Source: an uncultured Granulosicoccus sp. (GTDB lineage Bacteria > Pseudomonadota > Gammaproteobacteria > Granulosicoccales > Granulosicoccaceae). Taken from it: a DNA stretch of 64,000 nucleotides. Below the pieces are notes generated by a model that was given only the letters and a program-made list of their open reading frames with translations, made no database searches and was not told the origin of the DNA. The stretch covers positions 62,001 through 126,000 of the forward strand of contig CANLNQ010000007.1 of NCBI GenBank assembly GCA_947492525.1. The letters run 5' to 3'. This document shows, one piece after another, positions 45,961-55,683 of the stretch (the first letter of the stretch is position 1; each line of letters starts with the position of its first letter). The position numbers and the translations under genes are program-made.

Positions 45961-46965
45961 ATGCTGAATTTCATATTGCGGCGATTGGGGACCTTCATAC
46001 CCACCTTCATCGGTGTGTCCATCGTCTCCTTTCTGTTTATCCGGCTGTTGCCGGGCGATCCGATCCTGCTCATGGCAGGAGAGCGGGGCATGACCGATGC
46101 GCGCTACGCCGAGCTGATGACGCAGTTCGGTTTCGATCAGCCACTGCTGAGTCAGTACTGGGACTATCTGAAAGGGATTCTGCAGGGCGACCTGGGCACC
46201 TCGTTCAAGACCAAGCGACCGGTGTGGGATGAATTCTTCGCGCTGTTTCCCGCCACCCTGGAGTTGTCCCTGTGCGCCATCATCTTTGCGGTCGTGCTGG
46301 GGCTGCCGGCTGGCATCATCGCGGCCGTGAAGCGCGGCAAGTGGCCGGATCAGGCGCTGATGTCCACCGCGCTGGTGGGCTATTCCATGCCGATCTTCTG
46401 GTGGGCGCTGCTGCTGATCATCCTGTTCTCCGGCATGCTGGGCTGGACGCCGGTATCAGGGCGCATCTCCCTGATGTACTTCTTTCCCACCGACACCGGT
46501 TTCATGCTGATAGACAGTCTGCGCTCCGGCCAGGACGGTGCCTTCGCCTCGGCGGTGCAACACCTGATCCTGCCCACGATCGTACTGGGCACGATTCCGC
46601 TGGCGGTCATAGCCCGACAGACCCGATCAGCGATGCTGGAAGTGCTCAGTGAGGACTATGTGCGCACGGCCCGGGCCAAGGGGCTGGGGTCCATGCGCGT
46701 CAACGGGCTGCATGCGCTGCGTAATGCCCTGATTCCGGTCATCACGGTGATCGGCTTGTCGGTGGGTACCCTGATGGCAGGGGCGATCCTGACTGAAACC
46801 ATCTTCTCCTGGCCGGGCATCGGCAAGTGGATGGTGGAAGGTATCAATAGTCGAGACTACACCGCAGTGCAGGGCGGCCTGTTGATGATTGCGGTGATCG
46901 TCATGGTCGTCAACCTGGTCGTGGATATCCTCTATGGCCTCATCAATCCGAAGATTCGCAAATGA
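45961..46965 (+). CDS. dppB: Dipeptide ABC transporter permease, DppB family
   Basis: The 334-residue membrane protein has six helices, the DppB start MLNFILRRLGTFIPTFIGVS and the coupling EAA-like stretch SEDYVRTARAKGLG near residue 230. It forms the channel with the next gene product. Its stop overlaps the dppC start by 4 bases (ATGA, 46962-46965). Confidence 0.93.
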   Translation: MLNFILRRLGTFIPTFIGVSIVSFLFIRLLPGDPILLMAGERGMTDARYAELMTQFGFDQPLLSQYWDYLKGILQGDLGTSFKTKRPVWDEFFALFPATLELSLCAIIFAVVLGLPAGIIAAVKRGKWPDQALMSTALVGYSMPIFWWALLLIILFSGMLGWTPVSGRISLMYFFPTDTGFMLIDSLRSGQDGAFASAVQHLILPTIVLGTIPLAVIARQTRSAMLEVLSEDYVRTARAKGLGSMRVNGLHALRNALIPVITVIGLSVGTLMAGAILTETIFSWPGIGKWMVEGINSRDYTAVQGGLLMIAVIVMVVNLVVDILYGLINPKIRK

Positions 46966-47894
46966 CGGTCAGTGACAACAGCCAGGCCGTGCCGAACAGC
47001 ACCGCCGAGGCACAGAGCGGCGCGATGGCCAGACCCGGACGCTTCCGGGAGTTCTGGAGCTATTTCAGTGAGAATACCGGCGCGGTGGTCGGCCTGGTCA
47101 TATTCCTGGCCTTCATTCTCATTGCAGCCTTTGCCGATGTGCTGGCGCCGCATTCGCCCACCGAGCAGTTTCGGCAGGCCTTGTTGCAGCCCCCTGTCTG
47201 GCAGGAAGGTGGCACATCCGAATTTCTGCTGGGTACCGATGCCATCGGTCGTGACCTCCTGTCGCGGTTGATACACGGGGCGCGTTATTCGTTCTTCATC
47301 GGCATCATCGTGGTGGTGATAGCGGCCGGCTCCGGCGTGTTCATCGGTCTGGTGGCAGGTTTTGCACGCGGCTGGGTGGATACGCTGATCATGCGCCTGA
47401 TGGACATCCTGCTGGCTTTTCCCAGCCTGCTGCTGGCTCTGGTCATGGTGGCGATACTCGGCCCCTCCCTGATCAATGCCATGATCGCCATTGCCATCGT
47501 GCTGCAGCCGCATTATGTCCGTCTGACCCGCGCTGCGGTACTGCAGGAACTGCCCAAGGATTACGTGACCAGTGCGCGCGTGGTCGGTGCCAGTCGCTTG
47601 CGGCTGATGTTCGTGACCGTGCTGCCCAACTGTCTGGCGCCGATCATCGTCCAGGCGGCATTGTCGTTCTCCACCGCGATTCTGGATGCCGCCGCACTCG
47701 GCTTTCTGGGTCTGGGTGCACAGCCGCCAACGCCGGAGTGGGGCACCATGCTGGCCGATTCACGTGAGTTCGTGTTGCGCGCCTGGTGGGTGGTGACCTT
47801 TCCGGGGCTTGCCATTCTGATCAATGTGCTGGCCATCAACCTGATGGGCGACGGGCTGCGTGATGCCCTCGACCCCAAGCTGAAGCGGAGTTAA
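46962..47894 (+). CDS. dppC: Dipeptide ABC transporter permease, DppC family
   Basis: The 310-residue permease has an N-terminal cytosolic stretch of about 40 residues, six helices, the [20 protein letters not shown] motif near residue 88 typical of DppC, and the coupling sequence [15 protein letters not shown]. The following ATPase gene begins one base after its stop, so the membrane and ATPase parts are made together. Confidence 0.93.
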   Translation: MTVSDNSQAVPNSTAEAQSGAMARPGRFREFWSYFSENTGAVVGLVIFLAFILIAAFADVLAPHSPTEQFRQALLQPPVWQEGGTSEFLLGTDAIGRDLLSRLIHGARYSFFIGIIVVVIAAGSGVFIGLVAGFARGWVDTLIMRLMDILLAFPSLLLALVMVAILGPSLINAMIAIAIVLQPHYVRLTRAAVLQELPKDYVTSARVVGASRLRLMFVTVLPNCLAPIIVQAALSFSTAILDAAALGFLGLGAQPPTPEWGTMLADSREFVLRAWWVVTFPGLAILINVLAINLMGDGLRDALDPKLKRS

Positions 47895-47895
47895 G

Positions 47896-48879
47896 GTGCC
47901 TTTACTCGACGTACGTAATCTGTCAGTGGATTTCAAGACGGCCAACGGTCAGTTTCGGGCGGTCGACGGTGTGGATGTGCAAGTGGACGTTGGCGATGTG
48001 CTGGCCATTGTCGGTGAATCCGGCAGTGGCAAGTCGGTGTCCATGCTTGCATTGATGGGTTTGTTGCCCTGGACGGCCACCATCACGGCCGATTCGATGA
48101 TGTTCGATGGGGTGGACTTGTCCACCGCCAGTGACCGCAAACGGCGCTCGATCATCGGCAAGGATGTGGCGATGATCTTTCAGGAACCCATGTCCAGTCT
48201 CAACCCGTGTTTTACCGTGGGTTTTCAGCTTCGGGAGGCGCTCAAGGCACATCTGCCCCTGTCACGAAGAGAGCGTCAGAAACGTGCCATCGAACTGCTG
48301 GAACAGGTAGGCTTGCCGGAACCGGAGAGGCGCCTGCGGGCATTTCCGCATCAGTTGTCCGGCGGCATGTGCCAACGCGTGATGATTGCCATGGCCATTG
48401 CCTGCAAACCCAAGCTGCTGATCGCCGATGAACCGACCACGGCGCTGGATGTCACCATTCAGGCGCAGATTCTGGAGTTGCTGCTCGACCTGCAGAAGGA
48501 TACCGGCATGGCACTGGTGCTCATCACTCACGATATGGGTGTGGTGGCCGAAACCGCGCAGCGCGTCAGTGTTCAGTATGCGGGGCAGAAGGTGGAAGAG
48601 CAGGGGGTCAGGGATCTGTTCGCCAGTCCTCATCACCCGTATACATCGGCCCTGCTGGATGCACTGCCAGAGCGCGCCACCACCAAGCATCTGCCCAGTA
48701 TTCCCGGTGTGGTGCCGGGGCAGTTCGATCGCCCTGCCGGTTGCCTGTTTTCTCCACGGTGTCAGTATGCGGATGATCATTGTCGACAAGTCAAGCCTGG
48801 CACCGCTTCCGAAGAGCTGGGGCATGCAAGGTGTCATTATCCGTTGATCAAGGGCGTGCCCCAGCGAGAGGCTTCGTGA
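47896..48879 (+). CDS. dppD: Dipeptide ABC transporter ATP-binding protein, DppD family
   Basis: The 327-residue ATPase has Walker [10 protein letters not shown] near residue 36, Q-loop [11 protein letters not shown], signature [15 protein letters not shown], Walker [13 protein letters not shown] and the C-terminal oligopeptide-transporter region with CLFSPRC and further cysteines that can bind an iron-sulphur cluster. It starts at GTG 47896 with GGAG 5 bases upstream. Its TGA overlaps the dppF start codon. Confidence 0.93.
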   Translation: MPLLDVRNLSVDFKTANGQFRAVDGVDVQVDVGDVLAIVGESGSGKSVSMLALMGLLPWTATITADSMMFDGVDLSTASDRKRRSIIGKDVAMIFQEPMSSLNPCFTVGFQLREALKAHLPLSRRERQKRAIELLEQVGLPEPERRLRAFPHQLSGGMCQRVMIAMAIACKPKLLIADEPTTALDVTIQAQILELLLDLQKDTGMALVLITHDMGVVAETAQRVSVQYAGQKVEEQGVRDLFASPHHPYTSALLDALPERATTKHLPSIPGVVPGQFDRPAGCLFSPRCQYADDHCRQVKPGTASEELGHARCHYPLIKGVPQREAS

Positions 48880-49862
48880 ATCAGACCATGGACAACACAC
48901 TCATAGAAGCCCGGGGACTCAGTCGCCACTACGATGTATCCAGTGGCCTGTTCGGCAAGACGGCAACGGTCAAGGCGCTGAGCAATGCCTCTTTCAGCCT
49001 GCAGGCCGGACGGACATTGGCGGTGGTGGGCGAATCGGGTTGCGGCAAGTCGACGCTGGCCCGCGTGGTGACGATGATCGAACAGCCTTCCTCGGGAGAG
49101 CTGACACTCGATGGACATCATATTCGCAGCGATGAGCCACTGACTGCCGCGCAGCAGGCGGATCTTCGAGCCTCGGTGCAGATCGTTTTCCAGGATCCCT
49201 TCGGCTCCTTGAATCCTCGACAGACTATCGGGCGCATTCTGGAAGAACCGGTGCTGATCAATCGTCCACAGGTATCCCGGGCAGAGCGGGAGCAACAGGC
49301 GCGGGAGATGCTCGCCATGGTGGGGTTGCGGCCGGAGCACTACGATCGATACCCGCACATGTTCTCGGGCGGGCAGCGGCAGCGCATTGCCGTGGCACGT
49401 GCCCTGATGCTCGATCCGCGGATTCTGGTGCTCGATGAACCGGTATCGGCGCTGGATCTGTCCATACAATCGCAGATTCTCAATCTGCTGGTGGAATTGC
49501 AGGAGCGTCTGAATCTGGCCTATCTGTTCATCTCCCACGACCTGTCCGTGGTGCGGCACATGGCCGACGACGTCATGGTGATGTACCTGGGGCGTGTGGT
49601 GGAGAAGGGGGCTGCCAGCGAGGTGTTCGATACACCGCGCCACCCTTACACACGGGCGTTGCTCTCTGCCACACCGGTGGCCGATCCGACACGGGAACAG
49701 ACGCGAATCCGTTTGGAAGGCGAGCTACCATCCCCGCTGAATCCACCCGCAGGCTGTGCCTTCAATCCCCGTTGCTGGAAGGCCGAGGAGCGTTGCCGGC
49801 AGTCAGCACCAGAGCTCGATACGCAGGAAGCGCACCCGGTGGCGTGTTATTTTCCCTTGTAG
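48876..49862 (+). CDS. dppF: Dipeptide ABC transporter ATP-binding protein, DppF family
   Basis: The 328-residue ATPase has Walker [11 protein letters not shown]-loop [13 protein letters not shown], signature [14 protein letters not shown], Walker [13 protein letters not shown] and the C-terminal CAFNPRC with later cysteines. I start at GTG 48876, which overlaps the dppD stop (GTGA) and has AGAGG 4 bases upstream; ATG 48888 is the alternative. It completes the dppABCDF set. Confidence 0.92.
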   Translation: MNQTMDNTLIEARGLSRHYDVSSGLFGKTATVKALSNASFSLQAGRTLAVVGESGCGKSTLARVVTMIEQPSSGELTLDGHHIRSDEPLTAAQQADLRASVQIVFQDPFGSLNPRQTIGRILEEPVLINRPQVSRAEREQQAREMLAMVGLRPEHYDRYPHMFSGGQRQRIAVARALMLDPRILVLDEPVSALDLSIQSQILNLLVELQERLNLAYLFISHDLSVVRHMADDVMVMYLGRVVEKGAASEVFDTPRHPYTRALLSATPVADPTREQTRIRLEGELPSPLNPPAGCAFNPRCWKAEERCRQSAPELDTQEAHPVACYFPL

Positions 49863-49887
49863 TCGATGTGATGATCAGGACAGCGTC

Positions 49888-50943
49888 ATGCAGCCATTGA
49901 GGATTCTGATAGCCGGTCTGGGCAATATGGGGCGCAGTCATGCGCTGGCCTGTCACGCCCATCCGGGTTTCGAGGTGGTTGGTCTGGTCAATCGCTCGAC
50001 GCCGGACAATCTGCCGGAGAGCCTGTCATCGATTCCTATGTACACGGATTTCCAGGCGGCCCTGGCGTCAGTGGACTGCGACGTGGTCTCGATCAATACC
50101 TATTCCGACTCGCATGCGGCGTATGCCATTGCGGCACTGGAACGCGGGCGGCATGTGTTTCTCGAAAAGCCCATGGCGACCACGGTGGCCGATGCCGAGA
50201 AGGTCGTGGCAGCTGCTCGGCAGCATGATCGCAAGCTGGTCGTCGGCTACATCCTGAGGCACCATCCGTCCTGGACGCGGCTTATCAAGGAGGCCCGTGA
50301 TCTGGGTGGACCCTACGTCTTTCGGCTCAATCTCAATCAGCAGTCCTCCGGTGCCACCTGGCAGACCCATCTGCAGTTGATGCAGTCCACTTCCCCACTG
50401 GTCGATTGCGGCGTCCACTACGTTGATGTCATGTGCCAGATCACCGATGCGATGCCGGTACAGGTCAACGGCATGGGCGTGCGCCTGAGCGAAGATGTGC
50501 AGGCCGACATGTACAACTACGGCCATTTCCAGGTGCGCTTCGATGATGGTTCAGTGGGCTGGTACGAGGCTGGCTGGGGGCCGATGATCTCGGAGAGCGC
50601 CTTCTTCGTCAAGGACATCATCTCGCCACGCGGGGCAGTGTCCATCGTCATGGACGACAATGTACGGTCTGATGATATCGATGCGCACACGCGTACCTCG
50701 CGTATTCGACTGCATCGCGCGGAGCTGGACGAAGCCGGTCAGTTCTCCACGCCTGATGTCCTGCTCGACATGCAGGATGAGCCCGATCACCAGGCGCTGT
50801 GTGACCGCGAGCAGGCCTATCTGCATGATGCCATAGTAAACAATACAGATCTGACCCGGCACTGGCGCGATGCCGTGCAATCATTGCGTATCTGCCTTGC
50901 TGCCGATGAGAGCGTGAGAAGCGGCAAGGCCGTGGATCTGTAG
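49888..50943 (+). CDS. Gfo/Idh/MocA family oxidoreductase
   Basis: The 351-residue protein has the NAD(P)-binding motif GLGNMGRSHALAC at 10-22, the family lysine in FLEKPMATTVADAE and the C-terminal beta sheet domain. Members oxidise or reduce sugars, inositols or other polyols; the substrate is not evident. ATG 49888 has CAGGA 7 bases upstream and lies 25 bases after dppF, so it may be on the dpp transcript, though no link to peptides is obvious. Confidence 0.85.
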   Translation: MQPLRILIAGLGNMGRSHALACHAHPGFEVVGLVNRSTPDNLPESLSSIPMYTDFQAALASVDCDVVSINTYSDSHAAYAIAALERGRHVFLEKPMATTVADAEKVVAAARQHDRKLVVGYILRHHPSWTRLIKEARDLGGPYVFRLNLNQQSSGATWQTHLQLMQSTSPLVDCGVHYVDVMCQITDAMPVQVNGMGVRLSEDVQADMYNYGHFQVRFDDGSVGWYEAGWGPMISESAFFVKDIISPRGAVSIVMDDNVRSDDIDAHTRTSRIRLHRAELDEAGQFSTPDVLLDMQDEPDHQALCDREQAYLHDAIVNNTDLTRHWRDAVQSLRICLAADESVRSGKAVDL

Positions 50944-51011
50944 AGCATTGCGGGGCAGCCTCGGTTGTCACAACTGCTGACGACGGATATCGATGCGGCG
51001 CGGTTGCAGCA

Positions 51012-51065
51012 GAGCAAGCAGAGCAAGCAGAGCAGGCAGAGCAGGCAGAGCAGGCAGAGCAGGCA
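51012..51065. repeat. 9-bp tandem repeat, six copies, before a VOC gene
   Basis: Two GAGCAAGCA units (51012-51029) are followed by four GAGCAGGCA units (51030-51065), all head to tail. The array sits 45 bases upstream of the VOC gene's start. In one frame it would code Ser/Arg/Ala/Gly repeats, but no ribosome site supports that. Slippage could vary the leader length. Confidence 0.85.
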
Positions 51066-51109
51066 GAAACAGCAGCGTCAGTCACTTCCAGGCCAACAGG
51101 AGGCATATG

Positions 51110-51469
51110 ATGTCCACAGACCTGAAAATCGATTACATCGAGCTCCCGGCATCCGATTTCGATGCCGTGCAGGCCTTTTACGAAGCCGTATTCGACTGGC
51201 GTTTCGAAGACTACGGTGAAGAGTACCGGGCATTCTCCGATGGCAAGCTGGACGGTGGTTTTTATCGTTCCGACAAGGTGTCGAGTACCGATAACGGTGC
51301 AAGTCTGGTCATCTTCCTTGCAGAGGATCTGGAAGCCGTTCAGCAAGCGGTGATCCGCGCTGGTGGCCGCATCATCAAGCCCATCTTCGAATTCCCCGGC
51401 GGGCGTCGATTCCACTTTGCCGATCCGCACGGCAACGAACTGGCTGTGTGGTCGAAAACCGGCGTCTGA
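51110..51469 (+). CDS. VOC (glyoxalase/dioxygenase superfamily) protein
   Basis: The 119-residue protein is a single VOC unit of two beta-alpha-beta-beta-beta modules: IDYIELPASDFDAVQAFYEAVFDW opens the first, and FHFADPHGNELAVW closes the second with the usual metal-ligand position. Function is unassigned; small VOC proteins include lyases and binding proteins. AGGAGG at 51098-51103 is 6 bases from ATG 51110, so I prefer it to ATG 51107. A 9-bp tandem array lies in the leader. Confidence 0.82.
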   Translation: MSTDLKIDYIELPASDFDAVQAFYEAVFDWRFEDYGEEYRAFSDGKLDGGFYRSDKVSSTDNGASLVIFLAEDLEAVQQAVIRAGGRIIKPIFEFPGGRRFHFADPHGNELAVWSKTGV

Positions 51470-51551
51470 TTGTCGTTCGATCGGCAAGCCTGCGAGTACT
51501 CTCGCAGGCTTGCCATGGAACGATGGCGACGCATTCGTATGGAGCAGAGGC

Positions 51552-52121
51552 CTAGTTCAGAAAGCTCAAGGCTGACGATGCAATGACCTTGTCCTCGATG
51601 GCATTCATCAGTGTGGACCAGTCGACCGTTGGATCATCCTTGTTGCCCAGTGTGTCTGGCGCGGCATCCAGTGCGTACAAGGTGATCGTGTAGGAGTGTG
51701 TGGCATTGCCCGGTGAGCACGGAGGGGTGTAGCCCACACCGCGTTCATCCTTGTCCGCCCCTTCGTCGCCCAGCGATTCGGGATTGCCAGGCGGCAGAGC
51801 ATTGGTCTCGACCGGAATGTTCCACAACAACCAGTACTGGCTGGGCGCGTGCCGGCCTTCCACGGTACCGCGCGGATAGTGATGCATCACCACGGCAAAG
51901 CTCTTCGTGCCAGCAGGTGCAGAACTCCACTGCAGTGATGGCGACAGCCCCTGGCCACCATCGCGTTGACATTTATTCTGCAGAGGCAACCGACCCTGAT
52001 CCGGAAAATCGGGGCTGGACAAGGTGAAGGGGTCTGCTGCCCATGAAAGGGATGCAGGGCCGCCGGTCAGAGAGGCGACAGCCAGAATCCTGATTGCCAG
52101 GGAGCGAATGGCGCGCATCAT
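51552..52121 (-). CDS. YbhB/YbcL family (PEBP-like) exported protein
   Basis: The 189-residue protein has a signal peptide cleaved near SWA and the phosphatidylethanolamine-binding-like fold: LSPSLQWSSAPAGTKSFAVVMHH, YWLLWNIP and GYTPPCSPGNATHSYTITLYAL. Bacterial members bind small anionic or lipid-like ligands; the role is unknown. Start at ATG 52121 overlaps the stop of the YHYH gene (ATGA, 52118-52121) with GGAGAG 8 bases upstream, so the two exported proteins are translationally coupled. Confidence 0.85.
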   Translation of the reverse strand: MMRAIRSLAIRILAVASLTGGPASLSWAADPFTLSSPDFPDQGRLPLQNKCQRDGGQGLSPSLQWSSAPAGTKSFAVVMHHYPRGTVEGRHAPSQYWLLWNIPVETNALPPGNPESLGDEGADKDERGVGYTPPCSPGNATHSYTITLYALDAAPDTLGNKDDPTVDWSTLMNAIEDKVIASSALSFLN

Positions 52122-53131
52122 CGGCAATACTCTCCACGCTTGAGCGCACCGTTGTTGGTGACGGTTCTTGTCTCCATGTGATAGCAGTTCGGAGTGTCGG
52201 AAGGTGTGTAGCGGATGTAATAGGCCTCTCCCTTGTAGGCGTAATCCAGACTGCGTGAACCCGAGTCGAATTGCGTGAAGACCAGATCATCCACCCCGCC
52301 GGCAGGCGGGCGTCCCGGCTGCATGGGTTCGCTGCCTTTGGCAGCTCTCAGAGGCGCAATGCGTGGCAGAGCATCGAAGTCTGCTACCTCGCCCATGAGA
52401 CACTGAACGATGTACGGTGCCTCATCGGACGTGTGGTAGCGATAGCCGAAGGTCTCATCGGCCTGGCCGTTGCAGACATCCAGTGCCTGGGCTGCGATCG
52501 GCGAGCCATCGGGATTGTTGTTGCCGAAGATCGGAAACCCATCGAAGGCCCAGCCGATGATGGCATCATCCCCCGCGTTTTCCATGGCGTCCATCATGCA
52601 ACTGGGGGCAATGTGATAGTGATAATCATCACCGCGGCCTGCATGTCCGCCACAGTCATCGAGTTGCTCGGTCAGCAGGGTGTCATGTTGCGTCTGGTGG
52701 TGGTGAAGGTCTTCCTGGCTCATCTCGCCACCTCCTGTGTAGTCGAAGATGGGCACGCCATTGACGGCGACCGCGAGCGCTGAATCACGCGTTTTGGGTG
52801 TGGTGCCGGCAGTTGCCGCGAGTGGAATGGGCGCTGCATAGTCTGCTGCTGGAATCGGCACCTGTTCGTTCGTGCCAACGATGCCAGTCATCAATGGATG
52901 ATCAGGGTAGCTGGTCGAGCTCAGGTAGGCATATCCATTGTCGCAACTGACGCTTACCTGATCAGCGAAGCCAGCCTCTTCCACCGACGCCTTGACTGCT
53001 GCGCAGTGCTCGGTGATTTCCTGTGGTGTGCGCGCGTCTTCCTGCGCCTGCACGCTACCGTGGTGTAGCGTGAAGCCGATGAATGCGAGAGGTGCAGCCA
53101 TGCCTTGCCATCGTCTGTTGAAGCGAATCAT
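52118..53131 (-). CDS. YHYH-domain exported protein
   Basis: The 337-residue protein has a signal peptide (cleavage near VQA, about 29) and the YHYH domain: GRGDDYHYHIAPSCMMDAMENAG, then AIIGWAFDGFPIFG. The His/Tyr cluster suggests metal binding, but the family has no established reaction. The C-terminal third (after PLRAAKGSEPMQPG) is a separate segment containing RSLDYAYKGEAYYIRYTP. ATG 53131 has AAGGAAA upstream and begins a proper leader; the frame is open 46 codons further left without one. It is coupled to the PEBP-like gene. Confidence 0.8.
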   Translation of the reverse strand: MIRFNRRWQGMAAPLAFIGFTLHHGSVQAQEDARTPQEITEHCAAVKASVEEAGFADQVSVSCDNGYAYLSSTSYPDHPLMTGIVGTNEQVPIPAADYAAPIPLAATAGTTPKTRDSALAVAVNGVPIFDYTGGGEMSQEDLHHHQTQHDTLLTEQLDDCGGHAGRGDDYHYHIAPSCMMDAMENAGDDAIIGWAFDGFPIFGNNNPDGSPIAAQALDVCNGQADETFGYRYHTSDEAPYIVQCLMGEVADFDALPRIAPLRAAKGSEPMQPGRPPAGGVDDLVFTQFDSGSRSLDYAYKGEAYYIRYTPSDTPNCYHMETRTVTNNGALKRGEYCR

Positions 53132-53470
53132 CTGAAATTTCCTTCCCTTGTTGCCTGCTTGAAAACGCACCCGAGTGCAACGGCCGGTCTGCGCGGTATT
53201 GCCAGGAATCGATGAGGCATCGACGCGTTGTTCGATGCACCCTACGCCAGTTCTTGCCATGTCATGCAAGCATCGGTTTCACATCTGTATCAGTTTGTTT
53301 CAGGTGTTGGCTCTTGGGCTGGGTCTTGGCCTTGAGGCTCTGGGCTCTGGCTCGGGTGGCTTTGCCTCGGCGTGGGCTGTGCCTGGTTGAATGATGACCG
53401 CGCCGGGCAAGGACGATAGTCCGGCAGCGGTGTGCGGCACAATGCCTGGTCATATCTGATATACATGAAG

Positions 53471-53476
53471 TATAAT
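53471..53476 (+). promoter_or_regulatory. Candidate -10 box of the MATE gene
   Basis: TATAAT in an A/T-rich patch (53451-53485) lies 17 bases before the palindrome and 88 before the start. No clear -35 hexamer sits 16-18 bases upstream. Confidence 0.5.
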
Positions 53477-53492
53477 GAGGTATTGCAGTGTG

Positions 53493-53517
53493 GATGCTGT
53501 CCGAGTCGGACAGCATC
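53493..53517. promoter_or_regulatory. Perfect 11-bp inverted repeat (operator or leader hairpin) before the MATE exporter
   Basis: Arms GATGCTGTCCG (53493-53503) and CGGACAGCATC (53507-53517) match without error around a 3-base centre (AGT). It starts about 10 bases after the predicted transcription start. This suits an operator for a dimeric repressor such as a TetR- or MarR-type protein, or an RNA hairpin in the leader; there is no T-run to make it a terminator. Confidence 0.6.
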
Positions 53518-53563
53518 TCGCTGAACCTGCTTCTTCCGTTGGTACAAGCCGATCGTGAACCCC

Positions 53564-54958
53564 ATGGCCGACAAGACCCGCAGCAGCATGGCCCGGGATT
53601 CTGCGCCAGACATGGCCGAGCCGACCCTGCGCACCGTGTTGGCACTGGCCTGGCCACTGGCACTCAATGCCTTGTTGCTGCAGGCGGTGTTGATCGTGGA
53701 TACCGTGCTGGTCACGCCGCTGGGGGAGCAGTCTCTGGCGGCCATGGGACTGGCTGCCAGTCTGGCCAGCCTGGTCATCGGCGCTCTTTTTGCCTTTTCC
53801 AATGGTACGCAGTTGATCGTGGCACAGGCAGTCGGCGCACGCCATGCGCTCGGCATCCGATCCGGTTTCTGGTCGGGCATGGTCGTCAATCTGCTGGTTG
53901 CCGCACTGGGCATCTGTCTTGTTCAATGGCTGGCTGCAGGCCTGCTGAACCGGCTGGCCGAAAACGCTTATATCGCTGAGCAGGCGTATGCCTATCTGTC
54001 GGTTTTCTGCCTGGTGTTTCTGGGTGTGGCCGTGTCTCAGAATCTGACGGTGTTCTTCAATGCCAGTGGCAATAGCCGAGTGCCGTTCTACAGCAACCTG
54101 ATAGAGCTGCCGGTGAATGCGGTGTTGAGCTTCCTGCTGATTCACGGATATGGCGGGTTGCCGGCGATGGGAGTGGCAGGTGCTGCGGTAGGTACGCTGA
54201 TCGGCGTGCTTGTCCGTTCGCTGTTCCTGCTGGTCTGTCTGTATTCGGGCGCGCAGGCTGCACCACTGACGCAGGGCTGGCCAACAGGCCGACGGTTGCA
54301 CGATGTGCGCAGCCATTTTGCCCAGGCTTGGCCGATTGCCGGCTCCTTCATCAGCATGACGCTGTCGCTGAGCGTTTGCATGCTGTTCTATTCCCGTCTG
54401 GGGGTAAACCAATTCGCTGCATTGACGCTGATCTTCCCCTGGGTGAGGGCGGGTGGGCAACTGGTCACGTCATGGGCACAGGCCACCGGCATTCTGGTCG
54501 GTCAGATGCTGGGGCGAGGACAGTTCGCCATGCTGGATGACTTTGTTGGCCGAACCTGGCGCTTTTCGTTCTGCCTCGGCCTGCTGGTGGCCTGCAGCTT
54601 CGTTGCCATGTGCTATTCGTTCGCCTGGGTGTACCCGGAATTGCAAGCCGAGACACTTGGCTACCTGTGGGAGCTGCTGCCGATACTGTTACTGTTGCCC
54701 CTGCTGCGTACCTCGAACACCATGTGCGGCAATCTGCTGCGCGCTGGTGGCGATGCAGCCTATTCCATGAAAGTACATGTGGGCTCGCAGTGGATCGTGA
54801 CGGTACCCCTGACCGTCGTGGCGGTTGTCTATCTGGAGCTTTCGGTGTTCTGGATCTATTCGATCATCCTGCTCGAAGAGGTCGTCAAGGCGCTCCCCTT
54901 TCACCAACGAGTCTACAGCGGGCGCTGGAAAAGACAGCTGCATGCCGCGGTGATCTGA
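53564..54958 (+). CDS. MATE family multidrug exporter
   Basis: The 464-residue protein has twelve membrane helices in two repeats, beginning TLRTVLALAWPLALNALLLQAVLIVDTVLV, with the second repeat starting near residue 235 (AQAWPIAGSFISM). MATE exporters use Na+ or H+ gradients to expel cationic drugs or metabolites. ATG 53564 is preferred over GTG 53555. The palindrome in the leader suggests substrate-responsive repression; no regulator gene lies next to it. Confidence 0.9.
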   Translation: MADKTRSSMARDSAPDMAEPTLRTVLALAWPLALNALLLQAVLIVDTVLVTPLGEQSLAAMGLAASLASLVIGALFAFSNGTQLIVAQAVGARHALGIRSGFWSGMVVNLLVAALGICLVQWLAAGLLNRLAENAYIAEQAYAYLSVFCLVFLGVAVSQNLTVFFNASGNSRVPFYSNLIELPVNAVLSFLLIHGYGGLPAMGVAGAAVGTLIGVLVRSLFLLVCLYSGAQAAPLTQGWPTGRRLHDVRSHFAQAWPIAGSFISMTLSLSVCMLFYSRLGVNQFAALTLIFPWVRAGGQLVTSWAQATGILVGQMLGRGQFAMLDDFVGRTWRFSFCLGLLVACSFVAMCYSFAWVYPELQAETLGYLWELLPILLLLPLLRTSNTMCGNLLRAGGDAAYSMKVHVGSQWIVTVPLTVVAVVYLELSVFWIYSIILLEEVVKALPFHQRVYSGRWKRQLHAAVI

Positions 54959-55022
54959 AGCATCATCGGCCGCGAGCCTGCAGCAGGGGAACTCGCAGCC
55001 GGTGCGTTTCCAGGCGTGGCGT

Positions 55023-55526
55023 TCAACAGTCGCTACCCAGATCCGAGATCTGCGCAACACCCAGCTTTTCCGCGGTGATGCTCACTTCGCTTGTCTGCGG
55101 ATCATCGTCGATATCGAAATCATCACTGAATTCCAGGGTGAGTACGCTTCCCGACAGGCTCAGCACGGCCGCATCGAACTGCACGATGTCATCCATGAAC
55201 ACGCGGTTGCTGAAATCGTCCTTGCGGACGACACCACTGCTCGGCCGCGTGGGCAGGCAGTTGTCGATATCATCGTAGTCAAACAGCTGCGCTACTGACG
55301 TGCCATCGGCGCCCGGGGTATCGATCACGAGAATACCGCGATCACCCTCTTCACCTTTCCAGCCATCTTCAAGCTCGTAGATTCCGGTGAAGGGGGCAAG
55401 TAGCGCGGTGGCGATCAGATCGTCATCCGTATCACCCGCCGCACCACCGGTGGAACTGTCGCAGGCTGTCAACAGCAGCAGGCTGGCGAGTGTGCTAACG
55501 GTCAGGATTGAGGCTTTGTTCAGCAT
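55023..55526 (-). CDS. Lipoprotein of unknown function
   Basis: I do not recognise this 167-residue protein. It has a signal peptide with lipobox LLLTAC (Cys at 22) and then an acidic linker. The mature domain is beta-rich, strongly acidic (repeated Asp clusters such as DDFDIDDDP) and has two cysteines (in NCLPTRP and at the very C-terminus, SDC) that may form a disulphide. It converges with the MATE gene and has no obvious partner. Confidence 0.7.
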   Translation of the reverse strand: MLNKASILTVSTLASLLLLTACDSSTGGAAGDTDDDLIATALLAPFTGIYELEDGWKGEEGDRGILVIDTPGADGTSVAQLFDYDDIDNCLPTRPSSGVVRKDDFSNRVFMDDIVQFDAAVLSLSGSVLTLEFSDDFDIDDDPQTSEVSITAEKLGVAQISDLGSDC

Positions 55527-55683
55527 GGGTGTTCTTTTTCCGTGTAGTCAGGTGGGCTCGGCGGGCGGCGCAAGGTCAGCTGCTGGCTATCGAAGAGCAC
55601 TGCTACGGCGAGCCGCTTCAATGAGGATAGACCGGCTGACATGAACCGTGGCTGAATGACCCGATGATCCGCGCAGCACGCTG

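Larger units (their letters stand above)
53132..53563. other. Divergent spacer between YHYH and MATE genes; no gene seen
   Basis: This 432-base gap holds no convincing gene. The 53280-53390 part is low in complexity (GGCTCTGG / CTTGGGC-like runs). The right part contains a TATAAT hexamer and a perfect palindrome in the leader of the MATE gene, listed separately. Confidence 0.5.

Noticed and set aside
51012-51109. Collagen-like or SR-type repeat peptide fused to the VOC protein
   Set aside because: The good ribosome site and VOC start at 51110 leave the tandem array in the untranslated leader.
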